Origin: Methylobacterium sp. Leaf465
Lineage (GTDB): Bacteria > Pseudomonadota > Alphaproteobacteria > Rhizobiales > Beijerinckiaceae
DNA length: 64,000 bases
Reading direction: 5' to 3'
Assembly (NCBI RefSeq): GCF_001424705.1
Contig: NZ_LMRA01000023.1
Coordinates: 3,004 to 67,003, forward strand
The notes beneath the pieces were generated by a model. It saw nothing but the letters and a program-made list of their open reading frames with translations. It did not search any database and had not been told where the DNA came from. Made by a program: the position numbers and the translations under genes. This document shows positions 54,817 through 63,748 of this stretch, one piece after another (positions within the stretch are counted from its first letter, which is position 1; each line of letters opens with the position of its first letter).

Positions 54817-56139
54817 ATGCACGACCCGCACGGCCTCACCCCACGCCTGAAGCCTCTCTCCGCCCGGCGCAGCACCACCCTCTCGGTGCTCGACATCGGA
54901 ACGAGCAAGGTCGTCTGCCTCATCGCCGAGCTTCAGCCGGCCGAGGCCCTCACCACCCTGCGCGGGCGCACCCACTTCGCCCGCGTCATCGGCATCGGCC
55001 ACCAGCGTTCGCAGGGTCTCAAGGGCGGCGTCATCGTCGACCTCGAGGCCGCCGAGGGCGCGATCCGCCAGGCGGTCCACGCCGCCGAGCGGATGGCGAA
55101 GGTCGAGGTGCAGTCGGTCATCGTCAACATGTCCGGCGGCCGGATCGGCTCGCAGCACTTCGAGGCGCGCGTCGGCACCCGCACCGGCACCGTCACGGGC
55201 TCCGACGTGGAGCGCGTGCTGGAGACCGCCTCCGCGCACGGCGTCAGCCCCGGCCGGGCGGTGCTCCACGCTCTGCCCACCGGCTACGCCATCGACGGCC
55301 AGGGCACGGTCATCGATCCGTCGGGCATGATGGGCGACGCCCTCGGGGTCGACCTCCACGTGGTCACCGGCGAGGCGGCCGCCGCCCGCAACCTCATGCT
55401 CGCCGTCGAGCATTGCCACCTCGGCGTCGAGGCGGTGATCGCCACCCCCTACGCCGCCGGGCTCTCGGCCCTGGTCGACGACGAGGCCGAGATGGGCGTC
55501 GCCGTGGTCGACATGGGCGGCGGCACCACCAGCGTCGGCGTCTTCTCCGGCGGCCACCTCGTCCACGTGGACGCCGTGGCGGTCGGCGGCCACCACGTCA
55601 CCATGGATATCGCCCGCGGCCTCTCCACCCGGGTCGCCGCGGCCGAGCGCCTCAAGACCCTCTACGGCTCGGCCATCGCCACCGCCTCCGACGAGCGCGA
55701 CATGATCGCGGTCCACGGGGTGGGCGAGGACGAGGGCGATGCCCCCAACCACGTGCCGCGCTCGCAGCTCGTGCGGATCATCCGCCCCCGCGTCGAGGAG
55801 GTGGTGGAACTGGTGCGCGACCGCCTCCGGGCCGCCGGCTTCTCGGCCCAGGCCGGGCGGCGAGTGGTGCTGACGGGGGGCGCGAGCCAGCTCGTCGGTC
55901 TGCCGGAGGTCGCCCGCCGGGTGATGGAGGGCCAGGTCCGCATCGGCCGGCCGCTCGGCATCCGCGGCCTGCCGGAGGCCGCCAAGGGACCCGCCTTCTC
56001 CGCGGCGGTGGGCCTCCTGGTCTACCCGCAGGTGGCGCATGCGGAGCATTTCGAGCCGCGGGGCCACGGAGCCTTCGCCGGCACGGGAACGGACGGCTAC
56101 CTCTCGCGCGTCGGACGCTGGATCCGCGAGAGTTTCTGA
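54817..56139 (+). CDS. ftsA: Cell division protein FtsA
   Basis: A 440-residue actin-like protein that anchors FtsZ to the membrane. ATPase motifs are DIGTSKVVCLIAE, VVDMGGGTTSVGVF and VVLTGGASQLVGLPEVA. The SHS2-like region (ALPTGYAIDGQGTVIDPSGMMGDAL) and the C-terminal amphipathic helix (SRVGRWIRESF) that binds membrane are present. ATG 54817 is clear. It follows ftsQ by 66 bases and precedes ftsZ by 123 bases, the conserved order. Confidence 0.97.
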   Translation: MHDPHGLTPRLKPLSARRSTTLSVLDIGTSKVVCLIAELQPAEALTTLRGRTHFARVIGIGHQRSQGLKGGVIVDLEAAEGAIRQAVHAAERMAKVEVQSVIVNMSGGRIGSQHFEARVGTRTGTVTGSDVERVLETASAHGVSPGRAVLHALPTGYAIDGQGTVIDPSGMMGDALGVDLHVVTGEAAAARNLMLAVEHCHLGVEAVIATPYAAGLSALVDDEAEMGVAVVDMGGGTTSVGVFSGGHLVHVDAVAVGGHHVTMDIARGLSTRVAAAERLKTLYGSAIATASDERDMIAVHGVGEDEGDAPNHVPRSQLVRIIRPRVEEVVELVRDRLRAAGFSAQAGRRVVLTGGASQLVGLPEVARRVMEGQVRIGRPLGIRGLPEAAKGPAFSAAVGLLVYPQVAHAEHFEPRGHGAFAGTGTDGYLSRVGRWIRESF

Positions 56140-56262
56140 GACGACCGCCGTCGCGCCCCAAACCCCACACATCGGGGTGGGTGCGAACGGCCAGACGAGA
56201 ATCGGCGCCTTCCTCAACCGAGGCGTCAAACGAAACGTGAAAGGCACGAGAGGCTCGACACC

Positions 56263-58059
56263 ATGGCCATCAGTCTGCAGGCGCCGGATATCCGGGAACT
56301 CAAGCCCCGCATCACCGTCTTCGGTGTCGGCGGAGCCGGCGGCAACGCCGTCAACAACATGATCGAATCCGGCTTGCTGGGCTGCGAATTCGTGGTCGCC
56401 AACACCGACGCCCAGGCGCTGACCTCCTCGAAGGCCGAGCGCGTGATCCAGATGGGCCTCGGCGTGACGCAGGGCCTCGGCGCCGGCTCGCACCCCGAGG
56501 TCGGCTCGGCCGCCGCCGACGAGGTCATCGACGAGATCCGTGACCAGCTCTCCGGCGCCCACATGTGCTTCATCACCGCCGGCATGGGCGGCGGCACCGG
56601 CACCGGCGCGGCCCCCGTCATCGCCCGCGCGGCCCGTGACATGGGCATCCTCACCGTCGGCGTCGTGACGAAGCCGTTCCAGTTCGAGGGCGTGCGCCGC
56701 ATGCGCACCGCCGAGGCCGGCATCCAGGAGCTCCAGGCCGCCGTCGACACCCTGATCGTCATCCCGAACCAGAACCTGTTCCGGGTCGCCAACGAGAAGA
56801 CCACCTTCGCCGACGCCTTCGCGATGGCCGACCAGGTGCTGTACTCGGGCGTCGCCTGCATCACCGACCTGATGGTCAAGGAAGGCCTGATCAACCTCGA
56901 CTTCGCCGACGTCCGGGCCATCATGCGCGGCATGGGCAAGGCCATGATGGGCACCGGCGAGGCCTCGGGCGAGAACCGCGCCAACCGGGCCGCCGAGGCC
57001 GCCATCGCCAACCCGCTCCTCGACGACGTCTCGATGAAGGGCGCGCGCGGCCTGCTGATCTCGATCACCGGCGGCAACGACCTCACCCTCTACGAGCTCG
57101 ACGAGGCCGCCACCCGCATCCGCGAGGAGGTCGATTCGGACGCCAACATCATCCTGGGCGCCACCTTCGACGAGAGCCTCGACGGCATCATCCGGGTGTC
57201 CGTGGTCGCCACCGGCATCGAGCCGGCGCTGATCGCCGCCAACTCGCAGAACAACCCCGACATCGTCCAGACCGAGCAGCGCATCGCCGAGGTCGCCGAG
57301 CGTCTGCGTGCGGAAGCGAGGGCGCGGGCCGCACAGCCCGCGTCGACCTTTCGCCCCATCGGACAGGACGGAGCCGTAGCGGCCCCGGCCGCGCCGCCCG
57401 CCGCACCGGCGTCGCTGCAGGCCGCCCCGATCCAGGCCGCTCCGGTCCAGGCTCCGGTGCAGCAGGCCCTGCGCGCCCCCGAGCCGATGGCCCTCGCCCC
57501 CGAGCCGATGCGGGTCGAGCTGCCCCAGGCTCCGGTGATGCGCGACGAGGTGATGCTGACGCAGACCCAGCCGCGCGCCGCCATGTCCTACGAGCCCGCA
57601 CCGATGCCGGCTCCCGAGCCCGCGCCCCAGCATGCCGCCGGCCCGTTCGTGCCGCCCCGGCCGGCCGTGGCCGTGGCCCGCGCCCCGCGCATGCCGCAGA
57701 TCCAGGACCTGCCGCTTCCCGCCCAGGCCCAGCTCCGGGCCCGCGAGGAGCAGCCGGCCGAGCCGGCGGGCGATTCCAAGCGCATGACGCTGCTGCGCCG
57801 TCTCGCGACGGTGGGCTTCGGCGGACGCCGTGAGGAGGTCGAGGCCGCGCCGCTTCCGCAGATGCGGGCGCCCGCCGCCCCGGTCCCGCAGGCCGCTCCG
57901 CCCGCGGACTACGCCAAGCGCGCTCCCGTTCAGGCTCCCCCGGCCTACCGCCCGGCCCAGGGCAACCTCGATCCTCAGGGTCGCGTCGCTCCCCAGGCCC
58001 GCATGATGGACGACGACCAGCTCGAGATCCCGGCCTTCCTGCGCCGCCAGGCGAACTGA
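56263..58059 (+). CDS. ftsZ: Cell division protein FtsZ
   Basis: A 598-residue tubulin-like GTPase forming the Z ring. [24 protein letters not shown] (109-115), and NLDFADVR are present. After the ~320-residue core comes a long Ala/Pro/Gln-rich linker (about 340-585) with repeated [18 protein letters not shown] and PAPEPAP. The C-terminal conserved peptide is [11 protein letters not shown] (588-598), which binds FtsA and ZipA-like partners. The length is well above E. coli (383), as in some Hyphomicrobiales. Hairpins follow the stop. Confidence 0.97.
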   Translation: MAISLQAPDIRELKPRITVFGVGGAGGNAVNNMIESGLLGCEFVVANTDAQALTSSKAERVIQMGLGVTQGLGAGSHPEVGSAAADEVIDEIRDQLSGAHMCFITAGMGGGTGTGAAPVIARAARDMGILTVGVVTKPFQFEGVRRMRTAEAGIQELQAAVDTLIVIPNQNLFRVANEKTTFADAFAMADQVLYSGVACITDLMVKEGLINLDFADVRAIMRGMGKAMMGTGEASGENRANRAAEAAIANPLLDDVSMKGARGLLISITGGNDLTLYELDEAATRIREEVDSDANIILGATFDESLDGIIRVSVVATGIEPALIAANSQNNPDIVQTEQRIAEVAERLRAEARARAAQPASTFRPIGQDGAVAAPAAPPAAPASLQAAPIQAAPVQAPVQQALRAPEPMALAPEPMRVELPQAPVMRDEVMLTQTQPRAAMSYEPAPMPAPEPAPQHAAGPFVPPRPAVAVARAPRMPQIQDLPLPAQAQLRAREEQPAEPAGDSKRMTLLRRLATVGFGGRREEVEAAPLPQMRAPAAPVPQAAPPADYAKRAPVQAPPAYRPAQGNLDPQGRVAPQARMMDDDQLEIPAFLRRQAN

Positions 58060-58388
58060 AACCGGGGTCCGGCGGACGCGTCAACGCCAAGGCTGAGATA
58101 TTTCAGCCACAGGCCCGGAGCCTCGCGGCTCCGGGCTATGCCTATTGTTAAACCGTTGTTCCAAAACGAGATTCGGATTCGCTGGTAGAAACCGCGGCTG
58201 TAACACAGCGTAAGAATCCGTGATTTGGCCTGCCTTGGAGGCGCGGCTATACGAATTTTGGAACGACAAGGCGCGGTGGTTTCGGCCATCAGACGCCGGC
58301 AGGGGCTTCGAGCAGCGGACGGATCGCAAGGGGCGCAGGGCCCATCCCGACGGGATGGGCGCGCCCGATCACGGCCGAGGGCTATGGA
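58060..58388. other. Intergenic region between ftsZ and lpxC
   Basis: A 329-base gap with the ftsZ hairpins near its left end and an AT-leaning segment (58140-58260) that likely carries the lpxC promoter. No gene or known regulator site is recognised. Confidence 0.4.
58091..58136 (+). terminator. Terminator hairpins after ftsZ
   Basis: A small stem GGCTGA/TCAGCC (58091-58108) is followed by a perfect 10-bp stem GCCCGGAGCC/GGCTCCGGGC (58113-58136, loop TCGC) and a weak TATTGTT run. Confidence 0.65.
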
Positions 58389-59336
58389 ATGCGAACGAAC
58401 CAACAGACGACACTCAAAGCCCCCGCGACCCTGAGCGGCATCGGCGTCCATTCCGGGAACCCGGTCGAGATCACGCTGCATCCGGCGCCCGCCAACCACG
58501 GCATCGCCTTCCTTCGCACCGGAATGCCCACCGGCAACGACCGGCTCATCAAGGCCCATCACGCCTGCGTCTCCGCCACCGAGCTCTGCACCGTCATCGG
58601 TGACGTCGAGAGCGGCGCGGTCGCCACCATCGAGCACCTGATGTCGGCGCTCTACGGTCTCGGGATCGACAACGTCCTCGTCGAGATCGACGGCCCCGAG
58701 ATGCCCATTCTCGACGGCAGCGCGCTCCCCTACGTCCAGGCCATCGACGCCGTGGGCACCGCGACCTGCGGCGCCGCCAAGCGCTGGATCAAGGTCCTCC
58801 GCTCCGTCCGCATCGAGGTCGGCCGGGCCTTCGCCGAGCTCCGCCCCATCGACCGGGGCTTCCGCCTCGACGTCGAGATCGATTTCGAGAACCCGGTGAT
58901 CGGCCGGAGCCGCAAGGCGATGGACCTCACCCCCTCCGCCTACCGTCGCGAGATCGCCGGCGCCCGCACCTTCGGCATGATGCGGGACGTCGAGCGCTAC
59001 TGGAAGGCGGGCTTCGCCCTCGGCGCCTCCCTCGAGAACACCGTCGCGGTCAGCGAGACCGCCGTCGTGAACCCCGAGGGCCTGCGCTACGCCGACGAGT
59101 TCGTCCGGCACAAGTTCCTCGACGCCGTGGGCGATCTCGCCCTCGCGGGTCTCCCGCTCCAGGGCGGCTACCGCTCCTATTGCGGCGGTCACCGCATGAA
59201 TGTCGGCGTCCTCACCGCCCTGTTCTCCGATCGCGCCAACTACGCCATCGTCGAGGCTCCCGGCGCCCGCCGCGAGACCAGCCTGACCGAGTTCGGCGCC
59301 AGCCTCGGCATCGCCGCCTTCGTGGGCGATCTGTAG
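58389..59336 (+). CDS. lpxC: UDP-3-O-acyl-N-acetylglucosamine deacetylase
   Basis: A 315-residue zinc deacetylase committing to lipid A synthesis. The first His is in TIEHLMSALYGLGIDN. The second part has HKFLDAVGDLALAG with the other ligands (H and D) and IDGPEMPILDGSA. The C-terminal GGHRMN supplies the catalytic His. ATG 58389 is supported by family start RTNQQTTLKAPATLSGIGVHSG. It follows ftsZ in the usual alphaproteobacterial order. Confidence 0.97.
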   Translation: MRTNQQTTLKAPATLSGIGVHSGNPVEITLHPAPANHGIAFLRTGMPTGNDRLIKAHHACVSATELCTVIGDVESGAVATIEHLMSALYGLGIDNVLVEIDGPEMPILDGSALPYVQAIDAVGTATCGAAKRWIKVLRSVRIEVGRAFAELRPIDRGFRLDVEIDFENPVIGRSRKAMDLTPSAYRREIAGARTFGMMRDVERYWKAGFALGASLENTVAVSETAVVNPEGLRYADEFVRHKFLDAVGDLALAGLPLQGGYRSYCGGHRMNVGVLTALFSDRANYAIVEAPGARRETSLTEFGASLGIAAFVGDL

Positions 59337-59557
59337 CGCCACCGACACACTGCCGTCGTTTCTGTCCAGGGCGTGGCCCGCCCGCCGCTTTCGCGCCCAA
59401 ATCGCGCTCCACGGTGAATCGGGCGTGAAACGGGACGTCCGTCCGGTGTGCAGCGCACCCGGATCGTGGCATGAGGCCGTCAGCCACGCGACCGACCTTT
59501 GTGATGGCTTGACGACGCGAGTCCGAGAACGGACCCGTCTGTTGGGGGAACACCGGA

Positions 59558-60436
59558 ATGCGCCTTACTCATCCCAACCGCGGTGCGATGGCGGCCGTGC
59601 TGGTGTCCGTCCTCGGCCTCGGCCTCGGCGGATGCGACGCCCTCGACTCGATCAATCCCTTCGCCGAGAAGTACAAGCCGGAAGTGGTTCCGGATGTTCC
59701 CGCCGACAAGCTCTACAGCGAGGGCTTGGCGCGGATGGAAGACAAGGACTACGAGGGCGCCTCGAAGAAGTTCGGCGAACTCGACAAGGCCTACAGCTAT
59801 TCCGACTGGTCGCGCAAAGCGCTGCTGATGACGGCCTACGCGAATTACGAGGGCGCGAAGTACGACGACGCGATCAACGCCTCGAAGCGCTACCTGCAGC
59901 GCCACCCGGCGAGCAAGGACGCGGCCTACGCCCAGTACCTGATGGCGATGTCGCACTACAAGCAGATCCCCGACGTGACCCGCGACCAGGACCGCTCCGA
60001 GAAGGCGCTCGCCGGCCTGCAGGAGCTCGTGCAGAAGTACCCGACCTCTGAATACGCGGCCGACGCCAAGGCCAAGATCCAGATCACGCGAGACCAGCTC
60101 GCCGGCAAGGAGATGGAGGTCGGGCGCTTCTACCTCGAGCGCCGTAACTTCCCGGCCGCGATCAACCGGTTCCGCGACGTGGTCAGCAAGTACCAGACGA
60201 CCCGTCACGCCGAAGAGGCCCTGGAGCGCCTGACCGAGGCCTACATGGCCCTCGGCCTGACCCAGGAGGCCCAGACCTCCGCCGCCGTGCTCGGCCACAA
60301 CTTCCCCGACAGCCCCTGGTACAAGGATGCCCACGCGCTCCTGCAGAACGGGGGTCTCGAGCCGCGCGAGGAGAAGACCTCGTGGATCAGCAAGGTCTAT
60401 CGCGGCGTCATCGGGCGCACCGCCGAGGCCCAGTAA
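59558..60436 (+). CDS. bamD: Outer membrane assembly lipoprotein BamD
   Basis: A 292-residue lipoprotein of the beta-barrel assembly machinery. A signal II sequence ends in lipobox LGGC with C26. TPR-like repeats follow (YSEGLARMEDKDYEGASKKFGELDKAY, YANYEGAKYDDAINASKRYLQRHP, YYLERRNFPAAINRFRDVVSKYQTT). The MAMSHYKQI-DVTRDQ segment is characteristic. ATG 59558 is chosen as the family N-terminus. It lies between lpxC and recN, as in other alphaproteobacteria. Confidence 0.95.
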   Translation: MRLTHPNRGAMAAVLVSVLGLGLGGCDALDSINPFAEKYKPEVVPDVPADKLYSEGLARMEDKDYEGASKKFGELDKAYSYSDWSRKALLMTAYANYEGAKYDDAINASKRYLQRHPASKDAAYAQYLMAMSHYKQIPDVTRDQDRSEKALAGLQELVQKYPTSEYAADAKAKIQITRDQLAGKEMEVGRFYLERRNFPAAINRFRDVVSKYQTTRHAEEALERLTEAYMALGLTQEAQTSAAVLGHNFPDSPWYKDAHALLQNGGLEPREEKTSWISKVYRGVIGRTAEAQ

Positions 60437-60482
60437 TCCCGGCGCCGCTCCGGCGCCCGTTCGGCGATCCGAGCGCCGCTTG

Positions 60483-60511
60483 GCCGCTCCCGGTGGGGGC
60501 GGCATCTTTTT
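60483..60511 (+). terminator. Terminator between bamD and recN
   Basis: Stem GCCGCTCCC / GGGGGCGGC (60483-60491, 60495-60503) with one G-T wobble and a three-base loop, followed by ATCTTTTT. Confidence 0.75.
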
Positions 60512-60578
60512 GCGTGAAGCCGGCGGCACTTCGCCGTAAGGACAGCGCCAGGCTTCACAACGGGACCTCAGACGCGGC

Positions 60579-62246
60579 ATGCTGAGCCAGCTCGCGATCC
60601 GCGACATCGTTCTCATCGACAAGCTCGTCCTGAACTTCCGCGAGGGCCTCAGCGTCCTTACCGGCGAGACGGGCGCAGGCAAGTCGATCCTGCTCGACGC
60701 CTTCGCGCTGGCCCTCGGCGGCCGCGGCGACGGCCGCCTCGTGCGTCACGGGGAGGGGCAGGGCGCCGTCACGGCCGTGTTCGACGTGCCCCTCGATCAT
60801 CCGGCCCGTGCGCTCGCCGCCGAGGCGGAAATCGACACCGAGGGCGATCTCATCCTGCGTCGCGTGCAGATGGCGGACGGTCGCACGCGCGCCTTCGTCA
60901 ACGACCAGGCCGTCGGCGTCCAGGTCCTACGGGCCATCGGCGCGGCCCTCGTGGAGATCCACGGGCAACACGACGACCGGGCCCTGGCCGATCCCACCAC
61001 CCACCGCGCCATCCTGGACGCCTTCGGGGGCCTGCAGGGCCCACTGGTTCAGGTCGCCGAGGCGGCCAAGCGCGTGAAGGGCGCCCGCTCCGCCCTGTCC
61101 GAGCACCGGGCCCGGGTCGAAGCCGCTGCCAAGGAATCCGATTTCCTGCGTCATGCCGTGGCGGAGCTCGAAACCCTCGCGCCGGAGCCGGGCGAGGAGA
61201 CCACCCTGGCCGAGCGCCGCACGGTGATGCAGCAGAGCGAGAAGGTCGCGCGCGAGCTGAACGAGGCGATCGAGGCTTCGGGCGGTCCCATCGTTTCCCA
61301 TCTCTCCTCCGCCCTGCGCAAGCTGGAGCGCCGGGCGGCGCAGTTGCCGGCCCTGGTCGAGCCCTGCGTCGCCGCCCTCGACACCGCCCTGACCGCCCTC
61401 GACGAGGCCCACACCATCCTCGACGTGGCCCTGCGCGAGGCGGAGTTCGATCCGCGGGAGCTGGAGCGGGTGGAGGAGCGGCTGTTCGCGCTTCGGGCCG
61501 CCTCGCGGAAATACCAGGTGCCGGTGGACGACCTCGCGGCCCTGCGCGCGCGCTACGCCGCGGACGTCGCGGCGATCGACGCCGGCGAGGAAGCCCTCGG
61601 CGGCCTGGAGGCGACGCTCGCCGCGGCCGAGGCCGCCTACGCGAAGGCCGCGGCCAAGCTCACGGAGGGCCGCAAGCGCGCGGCCAAGGCCCTCGACGCG
61701 GCGGTGAAGGCCGAGCTGCCGCCGCTCAAGCTGGAGCGCGCCCGCTTCATCACCGAGATCGCCACCGATCCGGACGCCCGCGATCCGTCCGGCTACGACC
61801 GCGTGGAGTTCTGGGCCCAGACCAATCCCGGCACGCGCCCGGGGCCGATGATGAAGGTCGCCTCGGGCGGCGAACTCTCGCGCTTCATGCTCGCCCTGAA
61901 GGTGGTGCTCGCCGACAAGGGGTCCGCGCCGACCTTGATCTTCGACGAGATCGACACCGGCATCGGCGGGGCGGTGGCGGATGCGATCGGCGCCCGGCTT
62001 GGGCGCCTCTCCACTCGGGTCCAGGTGGTGGCTGTGACTCACGCGCCGCAGGTGGCGGCGCGGGCGGAGACGCACTTCCTGATCGCCAAGGACCCCGTGA
62101 AGGGCAGCGACCGGGTCGCCACCCGGGTCGCCTCCCTCGAAGCTCCCGCGCGTCGCGAGGAGATCGCCCGGATGCTGGCCGGCGCGACGGTGACCGACGA
62201 GGCCCGGGCCGCGGCTGCGCGCCTGCTTCAGGCGGCCGACGTCTGA
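60579..62246 (+). CDS. recN: DNA repair protein RecN
   Basis: A 555-residue SMC-like ATPase acting in double-strand break repair. Walker A is GETGAGKS (29-36). A coiled-coil with DDRALADPTTHRAILDAFGG in the N-terminal half, the signature KVASGGELSRFMLALK, Walker B LIFDEIDTGIGG and VVAVTHAPQVAARA are present. Length and motifs are complete. ligA, which often follows recN in Rhizobiales, does not. I found no SOS box of the GTTC-N7-GTTC kind upstream. Confidence 0.97.
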   Translation: MLSQLAIRDIVLIDKLVLNFREGLSVLTGETGAGKSILLDAFALALGGRGDGRLVRHGEGQGAVTAVFDVPLDHPARALAAEAEIDTEGDLILRRVQMADGRTRAFVNDQAVGVQVLRAIGAALVEIHGQHDDRALADPTTHRAILDAFGGLQGPLVQVAEAAKRVKGARSALSEHRARVEAAAKESDFLRHAVAELETLAPEPGEETTLAERRTVMQQSEKVARELNEAIEASGGPIVSHLSSALRKLERRAAQLPALVEPCVAALDTALTALDEAHTILDVALREAEFDPRELERVEERLFALRAASRKYQVPVDDLAALRARYAADVAAIDAGEEALGGLEATLAAAEAAYAKAAAKLTEGRKRAAKALDAAVKAELPPLKLERARFITEIATDPDARDPSGYDRVEFWAQTNPGTRPGPMMKVASGGELSRFMLALKVVLADKGSAPTLIFDEIDTGIGGAVADAIGARLGRLSTRVQVVAVTHAPQVAARAETHFLIAKDPVKGSDRVATRVASLEAPARREEIARMLAGATVTDEARAAAARLLQAADV

Positions 62247-62268
62247 GCGTAACGGCGCGGCGCAGCCT

Positions 62269-62284
62269 TTAACGGTTCCTTAAC
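62269..62284. promoter_or_regulatory. CtrA-type box upstream of the NepR-like small gene
   Basis: TTAA-CGGTTCC-TTAAC matches TTAA-N7-TTAAC exactly. It begins 23 bases after the recN stop and lies 83 bases before the TTG start of the small gene. Confidence 0.65.
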
Positions 62285-62366
62285 CATGTTGGGCGACACT
62301 CGTTGAACGGCGAGTGTGCTCCATTTCGGCGCCGGCGTTGGATCGCTCGAACGAGGGACTGAGACG

Positions 62367-62576
62367 TTGGACCAGAGAGTTTGCGACGGCGAGATGCGGG
62401 AGGACACGACGCATGCGTGTCAGCCCAACCTGCCCGACGACACGCGGTACCGTCTCGGAACCGCGCTGCGATCGATCTACGAAGAAACCTGCGACACCCT
62501 GCCGATCCCGGACAGCCAGATCGATCTCCTCCTGCGCCTGAGGCACAAGGAGCGGGACCTGCGGCGGCTCGACTAG
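62367..62576 (+). CDS. Small NepR-like protein, about 69 residues
   Basis: The conserved-looking core is RLGTALRSIYEETCDTLPIPDSQIDLLLRLRHK, a helix with LG..LR-Y-E followed by P-x-PD and LLL-RL. That spacing resembles the NepR pair in this window (IGRNLRLLYAEVLNQPLPDRFDALL). This is similarity by eye and could be chance. The start is TTG 62367, preceded by GAGGG; GTG 62316 and ATG 62394 are alternatives. A CtrA-type box lies upstream and gcrA nearby, suggesting cell-cycle control. Confidence 0.55.
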   Translation: MDQRVCDGEMREDTTHACQPNLPDDTRYRLGTALRSIYEETCDTLPIPDSQIDLLLRLRHKERDLRRLD

Positions 62577-62583
62577 GGGTCTA

Positions 62584-62826
62584 CTACCAGCGCCGCGCAT
62601 TGGGCTGCCGCTTGTACTCGGCGGCGCGGATCTGGGTGAGGACGCGGTCGAGGCTGAGGAGCAACACCTTCTCGTCGTCGGCCGCCTGATCCACGGCCAC
62701 TTGGCCCGGGCCGAACTGCCGGCGCAACTGCACCAACGACAATTGGCGTTCCAGATCCTCGCGCTGCGCATGCAGGTCAAGGAAGGCGGCCTCGTCGGCA
62801 TCGATGGCAGTCGTCGGCTCCGTCAC
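62584..62826 (-). CDS. Small helical protein, 80 residues
   Basis: An acidic start (TEPTTAIDADEAAFLDLHAQREDLERQLSLVQLRRQFG) and a second helix (AVDQAADDEKVLLLSLDRVLTQIRAAEYKRQ) suggest a short two-helix coiled coil. The start is GTG 62826, with AAGGTGACG before it. No family is recognised. It lies between the convergent NepR-like gene and gcrA on the gcrA strand, 89 bases after gcrA, possibly co-transcribed. Confidence 0.55.
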   Translation of the reverse strand: MTEPTTAIDADEAAFLDLHAQREDLERQLSLVQLRRQFGPGQVAVDQAADDEKVLLLSLDRVLTQIRAAEYKRQPNARRW

Positions 62827-62915
62827 GGCTCGTCACCTTCTCTCGCCGGTCGGGGACCGGCGACGAAGATCAACGCGCGAAGTCCCGAAACCGTGCCGCG
62901 CTCGCGCGCGACGGA

Positions 62916-63437
62916 TCAGCGAAAGCCGCCGACGCGCCGGTCTCGCTTGCGCTCGGCGGCCGGCTGGTAGGCGATCTGTGCGTGGGCGGTGCAGTAGGGC
63001 AGGCCGGTGATCGAGCGGTCGCCGCAGTAGTGGAAGTCGGGCGAGGTCGGATCGCCGATGGGCCACCGGCACATCGATTCCCGCAGGTCCATGATCGTCA
63101 CGCGACGGGAGATCGTCAGGGCCACGGGCTGCACCACGGCCGGTGCGGCTGCGGGAGCCGCGAAGGCAACGGGAGCTTCGTCGAGGTCCGGGGCCACGAT
63201 CGCGGGCGCCACGACCTCCAGCTCCGGCTCGCGCACGACCTTGCGGGGCGATACGCCGGGCGTCTCGGCCGCCTTGACGCGGCCCGACAGGCCGAGCCGG
63301 TGGACCTTGCCGATCACTGCGTTGCGGGTCACGCCGCCGAGCTGCGTCGCGATCTGGCTGGCGCTCAGGCCATCCTCCCACAGCCGGCGCAGGAGATCGA
63401 CCCGCTCGTCCGACCAACCCGGGACCGTTTCCGTCAT
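62916..63437 (-). CDS. gcrA: GcrA cell cycle regulator
   Basis: A 173-residue GcrA, the alphaproteobacterial regulator that works with sigma70 at methylated GANTC promoters. The N-terminal DNA-binding domain is WSDERVDLLRRLWEDGLSASQIATQLGGVTRNAVIGKVHRLGLSGR. An Ala/Pro/Val-rich linker leads to the C-terminal sigma-interacting domain (TIMDLRESMCRWPIGDPTSPDFHYCGDRSITGLPYCTAHAQIAYQ). The length is normal. It follows in the order recN, small gene(s), gcrA, on the opposite strand. Confidence 0.97.
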   Translation of the reverse strand: MTETVPGWSDERVDLLRRLWEDGLSASQIATQLGGVTRNAVIGKVHRLGLSGRVKAAETPGVSPRKVVREPELEVVAPAIVAPDLDEAPVAFAAPAAAPAVVQPVALTISRRVTIMDLRESMCRWPIGDPTSPDFHYCGDRSITGLPYCTAHAQIAYQPAAERKRDRRVGGFR

Positions 63438-63748
63438 AGCCCCCTCCGAAATCGCCCGCTTCCGTCCGTTCGGCTCACGTGACGCCCCTGCACCGGGCCT
63501 GCGGCGCCGAGATCAAGACCGTCATCGCAGGAAGGACAGCGGCCCCCCGGCCGTCGATGTGCGAACCGTACAGGACGCCGAGACGCCGAGGCAAGTGCGG
63601 GCAGGATCAGGCCCCGGCACCCCGCTCACCTGTCCACCGGCAAAGGCCGAGCTGCCGCGCGCCGGCCGGCCTCGCCCGTGCGGCCCGGATAAGCTAGAGC
63701 GGCGGCTCCGTGCCCTCCCGTCCGCCCCCTGACCCCCTGCGAGTGTTC
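63438..63748. other. Divergent region between gcrA and the HAD phosphatase
   Basis: About 310 bases, GC-rich, no supported gene. Promoters for both genes must lie here; none is recognisable. Confidence 0.4.

Noticed and set aside
60437..60578. SOS (LexA) box upstream of recN
   Set aside because: Only a single GTTC half is found; no second half at N7 spacing.
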